A stretch of 64,000 nt of DNA from Brevibacillus aydinogluensis. GTDB lineage: Bacteria; Bacillota; Bacilli; Brevibacillales; Brevibacillaceae. The notes beneath the pieces are model-generated. The model saw only the letters and a program-made list of their open reading frames with translations, searched no databases and was not told the origin of the DNA. The DNA is taken from the NCBI RefSeq assembly GCF_031954365.1, contig NZ_JAUSVZ010000004.1. The stretch is one strand, 5' to 3'. Position 1 is the stretch's first letter. Every line of letters begins with the position of its first letter. A program made the position numbers and the translations under genes. Positions 24,080-32,830 of the stretch are shown in pieces.

Positions 24080-25171
24080 ATGAACATCTTCGAATACATG
24101 CATAAATACGACTACGAGCAGCTTGTCTTCTGTCAAGACGAGAATTCCGGTTTGAAAGCGATCATCTGCATTCACGATACGACACTGGGGCCGGCCCTGG
24201 GCGGCACGCGCATGTGGCCGTACAAGTCCGAGGAAGAAGCAATCATCGACGTGCTCAGGCTCGCCCGCGGGATGACCTACAAAAATGCGGCGGCCGGCCT
24301 CAATATCGGCGGCGGGAAAGCCGTGATCATCGGCGATCCGCGCAAAGACAAGAGCGAGGAACTGTTCCGGGCCTTTGGCCGCTACATCCAGGGCTTGAAC
24401 GGCCGCTACATCACCGCCGAGGATGTGGGTACGACCGTGGCCGACATGGACATGATCCATCTGGAAACGGACTTTGTCACCGGCGTCTCTCCGGCGTTCG
24501 GCTCCAGCGGCAACCCCTCGCCGGTAACCGCCTACGGCGTATACCGCGGCATGAAGGCAGCCGCCAAGCTGGCGTTTGGCAGCGACGACCTGTCGGGCCG
24601 TGTGGTGGCGGTGCAGGGCGTGGGCAACGTGGCGTACAACCTCTGCCGCCATCTGCATGAAGAAGGTGCCCATCTGATCGTGACCGACATCAACGAGGAG
24701 AACGTCAACCGGGCCGTCGAGGACTTTGGCGCGAAAGCGGTCGGCGTCAACGAGATTTTCAGTGTCGAGTGCGACATCTTTTCGCCGTGCGCGCTCGGAG
24801 CGATCATCAACGACGACACGATTCCGCTGCTAAAGGCGAAAGTGATCGCCGGCGCGGCCAACAACCAGTTGAAAGAAGAACGGCATGGCGATATGATTCA
24901 TGAAATGGGCATCATCTACGCGCCGGACTACGTCATCAACGCGGGCGGCGTGATCAACGTGGCGGACGAACTGCAGGGCTACAACCGTGAGCGGGCGCTG
25001 AAAAAGGTGGAGACGATCTACGACAACATCCTGAAGGTATTCGAGATCGCTGAACGCGACGGTGTACCGTCCTACAAGGCAGCTGACCGCATGGCGGAAG
25101 AGCGCATCGCCAGCGTCGCCAAATCCCGCAACACATTCCTGCGAAACGGCAAGACTGTTTACCACCGCTAA
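24080..25171 (+). CDS. bcd: Leucine dehydrogenase
   Basis: NAD-dependent oxidative deamination of leucine, valine and isoleucine to 2-oxo acids, the first step of the pathway encoded here. It has 363 residues. The catalytic lysine is in MTYKNAAAGLNIGGGK (about residue 80), and the NAD-binding motif is VQGVGNVAYNLC (about 180). ATG 24080 follows AGGGAGG. It is the first gene of the sigma-54 operon. B. subtilis has ptb before and buk after bcd; neither is present here. Confidence 0.96.
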   Translation: MNIFEYMHKYDYEQLVFCQDENSGLKAIICIHDTTLGPALGGTRMWPYKSEEEAIIDVLRLARGMTYKNAAAGLNIGGGKAVIIGDPRKDKSEELFRAFGRYIQGLNGRYITAEDVGTTVADMDMIHLETDFVTGVSPAFGSSGNPSPVTAYGVYRGMKAAAKLAFGSDDLSGRVVAVQGVGNVAYNLCRHLHEEGAHLIVTDINEENVNRAVEDFGAKAVGVNEIFSVECDIFSPCALGAIINDDTIPLLKAKVIAGAANNQLKEERHGDMIHEMGIIYAPDYVINAGGVINVADELQGYNRERALKKVETIYDNILKVFEIAERDGVPSYKAADRMAEERIASVAKSRNTFLRNGKTVYHR

Positions 25172-25173
25172 TA

Positions 25174-25196
25174 CCGCCGTTTGACCGGCGGCTTTT
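25174..25196 (+). terminator. Hairpin with short T tract between bcd and lpdV
   Basis: CCGCCG (25174-25179) pairs with CGGCGG (25186-25191), followed by CTTTT. It may attenuate transcription into lpdV. The rest of the 159-base gap holds no gene. Confidence 0.5.
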
Positions 25197-25330
25197 CCGG
25201 GAGCGCCCGCGGCAGCGCTGCGGACGCCCCGATACATACAGCCGAGTGAATGTTCAAATTCGCCGGACGCGATACCGGACGGTGGAGTGGTCCTAAGCTG
25301 CTCCCCCACGGACGAAAGGAGATGGAACGC

Positions 25331-26752
25331 ATGTCACAGGAATTTGATCTCGTCGTGTTGGGAGGCGGGACAGGCGGTTACGTCGCGGCGATCCGCGCCT
25401 CCCAGCTGGGGATGAAAGTGGCGATCGTCGAAAAGGAAAAGCTGGGCGGCACCTGCCTGCACCGAGGCTGCATCCCCTCCAAGGCGCTGCTGCGCAGTGC
25501 CGAGGTGTACGCGACGCTGAAGGAAAGCGACAAGTACGGCATCTCGGCCGACAGTGTAGGCTACGACTTCCGCAAAGTGCAGTCGCGCAAGCAGGGGATC
25601 GTCGACCAACTGCACAAGGGCGTGCAGTACCTGATGAAAAAAGGGAACATCGCGGTCTTTGAAGGGATCGGCCGCGTCATGGGCCCGTCGATTTTTTCGC
25701 CGCAGGCAGGGGCTGTGCGGGTGGAAAAGCCAAACGGGGACCAAGAGATGCTCGTCCCCCGCTTTTTGCTCATCGCCACCGGTTCCCGCCCCCGGACGCT
25801 GCCGGGCTTGACGATTGACGGCACAGCAGTGGTCACCAGCGACGAAGCGCTGCAATGGGAAGAACTGCCGTCGTCTGTCACAATCGTCGGCGGCGGCGTG
25901 ATCGGCATTGAGTGGGCCTCCATGCTGAACGACTTCGGCGTCGAGGTGACGGTGGTGGAGTACGCCGACCGGATTCTGCCGCTGGAAGACGAGGAGATCA
26001 GCAAGGAGATGACCCGCCTGCTGAAAAAGCGCAAGGTGAACATCGTCACCGGGGCAAAGGTACTGCCGGAGACATTGGAGAAAGCGGACGGCCGCGTCTC
26101 GATTCAGGCAGAGACGGCCAGCGGCGTGCAGACGTTTGCGGCCGAAAAGCTGCTGGTATCCGTCGGGCGGCAGGCCAACGTGGAAAACATCGGTCTGGAG
26201 GCGACGGAGATCAAAGTGGAGCGCGGCGTGATCGTCGTCAACGAGCACTTTCAGACGGCAGAGCCGCATATCTACGCCATCGGCGACGTCATCGGCGGGC
26301 TGCAGCTTGCTCATGTGGCCTCGCACGAAGGCATCCTGGCCGTGGAGCACATGGCTGGTCTCAATCCGGAGCCGCTGGATTACAGCAAAGTGCCAAAGTG
26401 CACATACAGTCGGCCTGAGGTGGCCAATGTCGGCCTGACGGAAGCGGAAGCGCGCCGGCAGGGGTACGACGTAAAGGTCGGCAAATTCAGTTTCAAACCG
26501 TTGGGGAAAGCACTCGTCCACGGCGAAAACGACGGCTTTGTCAAGGTGGTGGCCGATGCGAAGACCAACGATCTTTTGGGCGTGCACATGATCGGCCCCC
26601 ACGTGACGGACATGATTTCCGAAGCGGGACTGGCCCGCGTCCTGGATGCTGCTCCGTGGGAAATCGGCCATGCCATACACCCGCATCCGACCCTGTCCGA
26701 AGCGCTCATGGAAGCGGCGCTGGCAGTGGACGGCAAGGCGATTCACATTTAG
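25331..26752 (+). CDS. lpdV: Dihydrolipoyl dehydrogenase (E3) of the branched-chain complex
   Basis: FAD enzyme that reoxidises dihydrolipoyl groups of the E2 subunit. It has 473 residues. The FAD motif is GGGTGGYVAAIRASQLG, the redox disulphide is in GGTCLHRGCIPSK, a second nucleotide motif is VGGGVIGIEWAS, and the C-terminal catalytic His-Glu is in HAIHPHPTLSEA. I chose ATG 25331, nine bases after AAAGGAG, over ATG 25322. It is followed by the E1 and E2 genes. Confidence 0.95.
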   Translation: MSQEFDLVVLGGGTGGYVAAIRASQLGMKVAIVEKEKLGGTCLHRGCIPSKALLRSAEVYATLKESDKYGISADSVGYDFRKVQSRKQGIVDQLHKGVQYLMKKGNIAVFEGIGRVMGPSIFSPQAGAVRVEKPNGDQEMLVPRFLLIATGSRPRTLPGLTIDGTAVVTSDEALQWEELPSSVTIVGGGVIGIEWASMLNDFGVEVTVVEYADRILPLEDEEISKEMTRLLKKRKVNIVTGAKVLPETLEKADGRVSIQAETASGVQTFAAEKLLVSVGRQANVENIGLEATEIKVERGVIVVNEHFQTAEPHIYAIGDVIGGLQLAHVASHEGILAVEHMAGLNPEPLDYSKVPKCTYSRPEVANVGLTEAEARRQGYDVKVGKFSFKPLGKALVHGENDGFVKVVADAKTNDLLGVHMIGPHVTDMISEAGLARVLDAAPWEIGHAIHPHPTLSEALMEAALAVDGKAIHI

Positions 26753-26779
26753 TGCGATTAGCAAGGAGGGTATCCGACG

Positions 26780-27772
26780 ATGACAACCAAGCGTCATGAA
26801 CAAGTGGGCTTGACGGACGCGCAGGTATTGGACATGTACTATTACATGCTCCTGGCGCGCAAGATTGACGAACGTCAATGGCTGTTGAACCGGGCGGGCA
26901 AGGTGCCGTTTGTCATTTCCTGCCAGGGGCAGGAAGCGGCCCAGGTGGGAGCAGCCTTTGCCCTGCAGAAGGGAAAGGACTACCTCTGCCCGTATTACCG
27001 TGACCTCGGCGTGGTGCTCGTCTTCGGACAGACTGCCCGGGACTGCATGCTGTCGGCGTTCGCCAAGGCGGAAGACCCGAACAGCGGCGGCCGGCAGATG
27101 CCCGGCCACTTTGGCGGCAAGAAGTGGAACATCCTGACCGGGTCCAGTCCGGTGACGACGCAGGTGCCGCACGCAGTGGGCATTGCGCTTGCCGGCAAAA
27201 TGCAAAAGAAGGACTTCGTCGTCTACACGTCGTTTGGCGAAGGCTCCAGCAACCAGGGGGACTTCCATGAAGGGGCCAACTTTGCCGGCGTTCACAAGCT
27301 GCCCGTCATCTTCTTCTGCGAGAACAACAAATACGCCATCTCCGTGCCGTTGAAAAAACAGCTGGCCTGCGAAAGCGTGGCAGACCGGGCGATCGGGTAC
27401 GGCTTCCCAGGCGTCAGCGTGGATGGCAACGATCCGATTGAAGTGTACCGGGTAATGAAGGAAGCGGTGGAGCGCGCACGCTCCGGCGAAGGTCCGACGC
27501 TGATCGAAGCGGTCATGTACCGCCTTGTCCCCCACTCCAGCGACGATGACGACCGCACCTACCGGACGCGTGAAGAAGTGGAAGAAGCGAAGAAAAAAGA
27601 CCCGATCCTGCTGTTTGGCCGATACCTGCGAGAAGTGGGCCTGATGGATGATGAAAAAGAGCAGGATTTGCTGACCCGCGTGCAGATGGAAGTGGACGAG
27701 GCGACAGAGTATGCGGAAAACGCACCGTATCCGACGCCAGAATCGACACTCACGCACGTGTACGGGGAATAA
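26780..27772 (+). CDS. bkdAA: Branched-chain 2-oxoacid dehydrogenase E1 alpha
   Basis: ThDP-dependent decarboxylase subunit. It has 330 residues, with the conserved YRDLGVVL region, the ThDP motif GEGSSNQGDFHEGANFAG and NNKYAISVP. HSSDDDDRTYR near the end corresponds to the phosphorylation-loop region of mitochondrial homologues. ATG 26780 follows AAGGAGGG. It forms the E1 heterotetramer with BkdAB. Confidence 0.96.
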   Translation: MTTKRHEQVGLTDAQVLDMYYYMLLARKIDERQWLLNRAGKVPFVISCQGQEAAQVGAAFALQKGKDYLCPYYRDLGVVLVFGQTARDCMLSAFAKAEDPNSGGRQMPGHFGGKKWNILTGSSPVTTQVPHAVGIALAGKMQKKDFVVYTSFGEGSSNQGDFHEGANFAGVHKLPVIFFCENNKYAISVPLKKQLACESVADRAIGYGFPGVSVDGNDPIEVYRVMKEAVERARSGEGPTLIEAVMYRLVPHSSDDDDRTYRTREEVEEAKKKDPILLFGRYLREVGLMDDEKEQDLLTRVQMEVDEATEYAENAPYPTPESTLTHVYGE

Positions 27773-27784
27773 GGGGGTATCCAG

Positions 27785-28768
27785 ATGGCAGTCATTTCGT
27801 TTATTGATGCGATTACCATGGCGATGCGCGAGGAAATGAGGCGTGATCCCAACGTGTTCATTCTCGGCGAAGACGTCGGCGTTCGCGGCGGCGTGTTTCG
27901 CGCCACCGTCGGTCTGATCGAAGAGTTTGGCGAAGAGCGCGTCATCGACACGCCGCTGGCGGAATCGGCCATCGTCGGCGTGGGGATCGGGGCGGCGGCG
28001 TACGGCATGCGCCCGATCGCGGAGATCCAGTTTGCCGACTTCATCATGCCGGCTGTCAACCAGATCGTCAGCGAAGCGGCGAAAATGCGCTATCGGTCCA
28101 ACGGCGACTGGCACTGCCCGATTACAATCCGCGCCCCGTTTGGCGGCGGAGTGCACGGAGCGCTGTACCACTCCCAATCCGTAGAAGCGATGTTTACCAA
28201 CGTGCCCGGTCTGAAGGTGGTGGCGCCGTCCACGCCGTATGATGCCAAAGGCCTTCTGAAAGCGGCGATTCGCGACGACGACCCTGTCCTCTTTTTCGAG
28301 CACAAGCGCTGCTACCGCCTGATCAAAGGGGAAGTGCCCGAGGACGATTACGTTCTGCCGATCGGCAAGGCGGACGTCAAGCGGGAAGGGACGGACATCA
28401 CGGTGATTTCGTACGGCCTGACGCTCCATTTCTGCCTGCAGGCGGCGGAAAAGCTGGCCGAAGAAGGGATCAGCGCTCACGTGCTCGATCTGCGCACGCT
28501 GTATCCGCTGGACAAGGAGGCGATTGCGGAAGCGGCCGCCAAGACGGGCAAGGTGCTGATCGTCCACGAAGACAACAAGGAAGGCGGCGTCGGCGCAGAA
28601 GTGGCTGCCGTGATTGCCGAACAATGTCTGTTTGACCTGGATGCGCCGATCAAGCGTCTGTGCGGCCCCGACGTACCGGCCATGCCGTACAGTCCGCCGA
28701 TGGAGAAGTTTTTCATGCTCAACCCCGACAAGGTACTGGAAGCGATGCGGGAACTGGCGCATTTTTAG
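27785..28768 (+). CDS. bkdAB: Branched-chain 2-oxoacid dehydrogenase E1 beta
   Basis: 327 residues. It shows the transketolase-type pyrimidine-binding domain (ISFIDAITMAMREEM; GEDVGVRGGVFRAT; DTPLAESAIVGVGIGAA) and the C-terminal transketolase domain. ATG 27785 follows AAGGGGG, 12 bases after bkdAA. It completes the E1 active site with the alpha subunit. Confidence 0.96.
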   Translation: MAVISFIDAITMAMREEMRRDPNVFILGEDVGVRGGVFRATVGLIEEFGEERVIDTPLAESAIVGVGIGAAAYGMRPIAEIQFADFIMPAVNQIVSEAAKMRYRSNGDWHCPITIRAPFGGGVHGALYHSQSVEAMFTNVPGLKVVAPSTPYDAKGLLKAAIRDDDPVLFFEHKRCYRLIKGEVPEDDYVLPIGKADVKREGTDITVISYGLTLHFCLQAAEKLAEEGISAHVLDLRTLYPLDKEAIAEAAAKTGKVLIVHEDNKEGGVGAEVAAVIAEQCLFDLDAPIKRLCGPDVPAMPYSPPMEKFFMLNPDKVLEAMRELAHF

Positions 28769-28800
28769 GGGTTCAATAAGGCGATAGGAGGACCGTGGAC

Positions 28801-30162
28801 ATGGCAACAAAAGTGCTTATGCCCCAGCTTGGCGAAAGCGTGACCGAAGGCACCATCACCAAATGGCTGGTGAAGGTGGGCGATGTGGTCAAGAAATACG
28901 ATCCGTTGGCCGAAGTGACGACGGACAAGGTAAATGCGGAAGTGCCGTCCACCGTCTCCGGTCGGGTTACGGAGATCGTCGTGCCCGAGGGTGAGACGGT
29001 GGCAGTGGGGACGCTGATTCTGTACATCGAAGAGGAGGGCGGCGCGGCTGAGCCGCAGACTCCAGCGGCAGCGGATGTGAGCGCGGCAGCTGATACCACA
29101 GTTTCGGCCGAGCCTGTCAGCGCGACGCCGAATGACCCGTCCCGACCGGCAGCAGCCGCCAAACAGCAGGGCGGCAAGCAGCGCTATTCACCGGCCGTAT
29201 TGCGTTTGGCGCAGGAACACGGGATTGACCTGTCCCGCGTACAAGGTACCGGACTGGGCGGACGTGTGACGCGAAAAGACGTGCAGGCGATTATCGACGC
29301 GGGCGGTCAGCCGCCGGCAGCGGCCGAGACTCCGGCAGCGGCAGCACCTGCCCAGCAGCCTGCTGAGGTTGCGGCGGTGAGTGCCCCATCCGCTCAGCAC
29401 GCTGCTCCGGCTGTCTCTGCACCAGCAGCGACAGGTGCGAACGCCTTTGACATCCCGGTGGCACCTGGCGATCAGATCATCCCGGTGACGCCTGTGCGCC
29501 GGACGATTGCCAATCGGATGGTGCAGAGCAAACATGAAGCTCCTCACGCCTGGACGATGGTGGAAGTGGACGTGACCAACCTGGTCAACTTCCGAAATCA
29601 GGTCAAAGAAGAGTTCAAGCGTAAAGAAGGGGTAAACCTCACCTTCCTGCCGTTTTTCATCAAGGCCGTGGTGGAAGCGCTCAAGGAATACCCCATGCTC
29701 AACTCCACCTGGGCGGGCGACAAGATCATCGTCAGGAAAAACATCAACATCTCCATCGCCGTAGCGACGGAGGATGCGCTGTTCGTACCCGTGATCAAGG
29801 ATGCGGACCAAAAGTCGATCCTCGGCATCGCCAAATCGATTGAGGATCTGGCGGCCCGTACGCGCGCCGGCAAACTGACGATGGATGACATGTCAGGTGG
29901 CACGTTCACTGTGAACAATACCGGCTCGTTCGGCTCCGTATTGTCCATGCCGATCATCAACGCCCCTCAGGCGGCCATTCTCAGCGTGGAAGCGATCGTT
30001 AAACGCCCGGTGGTAATCGACGACATGATCGCCATCCGTTCGATGGTAAACCTCTGCCTCTCGCTGGACCACCGCGTGCTCGACGGCCTCATCTGCGGCC
30101 GTTTCCTGCAAAGCGTCAAGCAGAAACTGGAGGCCATCGGCCCCGATACCAAACTGTACTAG
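28801..30162 (+). CDS. bkdB: Branched-chain 2-oxoacid dehydrogenase E2 (lipoamide acyltransferase)
   Basis: 453 residues. The lipoyl domain (1-80) carries the lipoylated lysine in VTTDKVNAEVPS. An Ala/Pro-rich linker is followed by an E3-binding domain (RYSPAVLRLAQEHGIDLSRV, about 123), another Ala/Pro linker, and the catalytic acyltransferase domain ending in DHRVLDG. It starts at ATG 28801, nine bases after AGGAGG; GTG 28795 is too close. It transfers branched acyl groups to CoA and is the last gene of the operon before a clear terminator. Confidence 0.96.
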   Translation: MATKVLMPQLGESVTEGTITKWLVKVGDVVKKYDPLAEVTTDKVNAEVPSTVSGRVTEIVVPEGETVAVGTLILYIEEEGGAAEPQTPAAADVSAAADTTVSAEPVSATPNDPSRPAAAAKQQGGKQRYSPAVLRLAQEHGIDLSRVQGTGLGGRVTRKDVQAIIDAGGQPPAAAETPAAAAPAQQPAEVAAVSAPSAQHAAPAVSAPAATGANAFDIPVAPGDQIIPVTPVRRTIANRMVQSKHEAPHAWTMVEVDVTNLVNFRNQVKEEFKRKEGVNLTFLPFFIKAVVEALKEYPMLNSTWAGDKIIVRKNINISIAVATEDALFVPVIKDADQKSILGIAKSIEDLAARTRAGKLTMDDMSGGTFTVNNTGSFGSVLSMPIINAPQAAILSVEAIVKRPVVIDDMIAIRSMVNLCLSLDHRVLDGLICGRFLQSVKQKLEAIGPDTKLY

Positions 30163-30173
30163 CCAACGTGACC

Positions 30174-30207
30174 AAAGGCCAGATTCACGTAGGAATCTGG
30201 CCTTTTT
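30174..30207 (+). terminator. Terminator of the bkd operon
   Basis: AAAGGCCAGATT (30174-30185) pairs with AATCTGGCCTTT (30194-30205) around an eight-base loop, followed by TT. Confidence 0.92.
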
Positions 30208-30309
30208 GCATGGCAGTAAAAAATTTTTGTTACCGGTTTGTAACTTTTTGCATACATCCGTCGTCATAGCTTAATGAACCGGTTATGTTTGCCATTTTGC
30301 CAGAACAGA

Positions 30310-30338
30310 TTCCCTCTGTTTCGTATATATGGTAAACT
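30310..30338 (+). promoter_or_regulatory. Candidate extended -10 promoter of the secreted repeat protein
   Basis: A TGG-TAAACT extended -10 (TAAACT at 30333-30338) with a weak -35 TTCCCT at 17-base spacing. It is 57 bases before the ATG. Confidence 0.35.
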
Positions 30339-30394
30339 GAAAGCGGTTCGACTAGAAAAGTTTACTAGATTACGAGAAGCATGGGAGGACGAAC

Positions 30395-32515
30395 ATGGAG
30401 AAGAGCAAAAAGACACTTCCAATCGTGTTGGCTACTGCGCTTGTATCCACGCCGCTGGTGGCGAACCCGCCATCCGCATATGCAATCGAAGACCTGTCCG
30501 TTGAGCCGGAGGACGATACGGCTGGCGAAGAAACAACGTATACGATCGACTTTACGCTGGAAAAAGATTTGAAAAAGGGCGATGTCATCTACATCAGATT
30601 TCCCAAGGACTTTGATGTCAGTACCAAAATTGATGAAGACGACATCGATGCCAATGTGGATATCAAAAAGGTCAGAGTCTCCGGCAGAACGATCGAGATC
30701 ACTGTAGACGAAGCCGTGGATAAGGGAGATGATATCTCGATCGACATCGAAAGCGGCATCACCAACCCGGATGACGACGGATCTTACACCGTCTCTGTAA
30801 AAACGGACAGGGAATCGTCCTGGGAGGACTACAAGGTCAAGATTTACGAAGACAGCAAAAGCAGCTCGGGGAAAAGCAGCGAATTTGACGTGTCCATCAA
30901 CCGTACGACTGAAGGCGACACGGCCAAATACGAGCTGGGCCCGATCAAATTGAAGGACAAACTGACCAAAGGTGATTGGATCACCGTCTACTTCCCGGAT
31001 GAAGACATGCTCCCGAACAAAATCAGCACGGACGATGTGGACATCAACGAGTATGAACCTGACGACGTCAGAATTTCCGGCAAAAAAGTGGAACTCAAGG
31101 TGCCGTCCAAAGCCGCCGGCAGCAAATCATTGACCATCACGTTCTACGAAGCCGCGGGAATCGAGAATCCGGATGCAGACGACGACTACGTGATCGAAGT
31201 CAAATGGGATGGCACTACATACAAATCGGAAGAATTTGAAATCAAAAGTTCCAGCTCCAGTTCGACCAGCGGTTCGGGGGACTTCAGTATTACCCTGTCC
31301 GACTCCGGTGTGGGAGCGCGTTCCAGCTATACGTTTGAAGCCGACTTCGGCAGCAAGAAGCTGAATTCCGACAGCGACGTCATCGTCGAATTCCCGTCCG
31401 CCGACATGATCCCGGGCATTCTCAATCCGTCCGACTTTTCCATCAACGGAAAAACGCCGCGCAAAGTAGCGCCTGCCGGCAACAAAATCTACCTGACCAC
31501 GCCGAGCAACTTCACGTCTACCAGCAAAGTTAAAGTGGACATCTCGTACGATGCCTGGCTGACCAACCCGAAAACGGCGGGAAGCTACCAGCTGAAGATG
31601 ACGGTGAACGGCAAGACAATCACGTCCAAGCCCTTTACCATCTCGGGTACTGGCTCGACGACCACGAACCCGACGCCGGCAACAGGCACGCCTGCCCAGG
31701 TAAACAACAGCACGTCTACCATTTCGCTGACCAACACGGCCGTAGGCGCGGCGACCGGTATCAACATCGCGATCAAGGGCGTGTCGATGCCGCTGTACAA
31801 GCAGCGCGACTTCATCGAGATCGTGTTCCCGGCGGGTTACCGCGTGCCTGCCTACATCGCTCCGGCAAACGTCACGGTAAATGGCGTGGCTGCCAATTTC
31901 GTCGCTGTTCGCGGCCAAAACGTGCTGGTTTATCCGGCACAAGACATTCCGGCTGGCGGCGCGGCCAATGTCGTCATTGGCGCAGGTGCCAACATCGTGA
32001 ACCCGGCGACGAAAAACACGTACAGCATCAGCGTGTTTACGTCTGAGGAAAAAGGCCTGCTGTTTGCTCGCTCCGTTGGTGTAGGCGTGCCGGCACCGGC
32101 ACAGACCCCGGCACCGGCGCAGCAGCAGCCTGCGGTTACCGTTCCGTCGAACGCCGCGCTGTTTAAACTGAATACGGCATCGTTCACACTGCACGGCAAG
32201 ACCTACCCGCTGCAGGTAGCGCCATACCTGGCCAACAACAGCACGACAATGGTCCCGGCGCAGTTCTTTAAAGAAGCGCTGGCGCTTACTACCATCTGGA
32301 ACAACAACACCGTAACGATTGTCAGCGGCACGACCCAGATCAAATTTACCGTTGGCGCCAATACTGCCCGTGTTGGCAGCAAGGAGGTAACTCTGCCCAC
32401 GCCTGTCGTGCTGAAAAACAACATGCCGATGATCCCGATCCGTTTCGTGAGTGATACGCTCGGCTACAAAGTCGGATGGGATGCCAAAACATCCAGCGTG
32501 TTCGTTTACCGCTAA
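30395..32515 (+). CDS. Secreted repeat protein with C-terminal copper-amine-oxidase-N-like domain
   Basis: 706 residues. A signal peptide (KSKKTLPIVLATALVSTPLV, cut after AYA near residue 30) is followed by four diverged beta-rich repeats of about 110-130 residues (near 31-140, 145-275, 285-395 and 415-545). Each has a KGD/RD..I.I.FP core, a DV/DF.ING-like segment and an I.NP...G.Y element. Ser-rich (30mer-free, SSSSSSTSGSG), Thr/Pro and Pro/Ala linkers separate them. The C-terminus (about 585-706) resembles the copper amine oxidase N-terminal domain of many Bacillales wall proteins. It lacks an SLH motif or sortase signal. Surface structural or adhesive role inferred. Confidence 0.78.
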   Translation: MEKSKKTLPIVLATALVSTPLVANPPSAYAIEDLSVEPEDDTAGEETTYTIDFTLEKDLKKGDVIYIRFPKDFDVSTKIDEDDIDANVDIKKVRVSGRTIEITVDEAVDKGDDISIDIESGITNPDDDGSYTVSVKTDRESSWEDYKVKIYEDSKSSSGKSSEFDVSINRTTEGDTAKYELGPIKLKDKLTKGDWITVYFPDEDMLPNKISTDDVDINEYEPDDVRISGKKVELKVPSKAAGSKSLTITFYEAAGIENPDADDDYVIEVKWDGTTYKSEEFEIKSSSSSSTSGSGDFSITLSDSGVGARSSYTFEADFGSKKLNSDSDVIVEFPSADMIPGILNPSDFSINGKTPRKVAPAGNKIYLTTPSNFTSTSKVKVDISYDAWLTNPKTAGSYQLKMTVNGKTITSKPFTISGTGSTTTNPTPATGTPAQVNNSTSTISLTNTAVGAATGINIAIKGVSMPLYKQRDFIEIVFPAGYRVPAYIAPANVTVNGVAANFVAVRGQNVLVYPAQDIPAGGAANVVIGAGANIVNPATKNTYSISVFTSEEKGLLFARSVGVGVPAPAQTPAPAQQQPAVTVPSNAALFKLNTASFTLHGKTYPLQVAPYLANNSTTMVPAQFFKEALALTTIWNNNTVTIVSGTTQIKFTVGANTARVGSKEVTLPTPVVLKNNMPMIPIRFVSDTLGYKVGWDAKTSSVFVYR

Positions 32516-32534
32516 TCCCCGGCGAGCACATACA

Positions 32535-32566
32535 AAAACCCCCTTCCACTGTGGAAGGGGGTTTTA
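32535..32566. terminator. Bidirectional terminator
   Basis: A perfect 14-base-pair stem, AAAACCCCCTTCCA (32535-32548) with TGGAAGGGGGTTTT (32552-32565), and a three-base loop. It has A and T runs on both sides, so it can end the secreted-protein transcript and the small minus-strand gene that converges on it. Confidence 0.9.
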
Positions 32567-32592
32567 CTTGGTACGGTACCGTGTCCGCCCGT

Positions 32593-32682
32593 CTACGGTT
32601 GAAAGTAGAAAAACATCGGGACGACCAGTGCAATCACCAATACGATTACCAATACCTTGGCAAACAGGGACTGATTCCTCAT
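32593..32682 (-). CDS. 29-residue single-helix membrane peptide, Prli42-like candidate
   Basis: The peptide begins MRNQSLFAKV, continues as one hydrophobic helix (LVIVLVIALVVPMFF) and ends YFQP. A perfect AGGAGG (32691-32696) is eight bases from the ATG. A bidirectional terminator lies 27 bases after its stop, supporting a real transcript. Size, N-terminal charge and single helix resemble Prli42, the Bacillales miniprotein that anchors stressosomes. As I recall, Listeria Prli42 lies between a bkd operon and a YqjE-like peptidase gene, close to this location. The sequence match is not strong enough to name the gene. Confidence 0.6.
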   Translation of the reverse strand: MRNQSLFAKVLVIVLVIALVVPMFFYFQP

Positions 32683-32830
32683 CATTACTACCTCCTGAAC
32701 CGGGCCTTGCAAAAAATTGCTTCACGAAAAGTGGAAATTGTCGCGTTATTGTATACTTCGCTGTGCTAGAATTGGAAGGGGGAGCCTTTGATTCCTCCTG
32801 CCGATTACACATTGAAACGGGGGTTGACCG

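Noticed and set aside
25334..28810. 1158-codon open frame on the minus strand across lpdV-bkdAB
   Set aside because: Its length comes from GC-rich codon bias opposite strongly conserved genes. The His/Arg-rich product is typical of a shadow frame.
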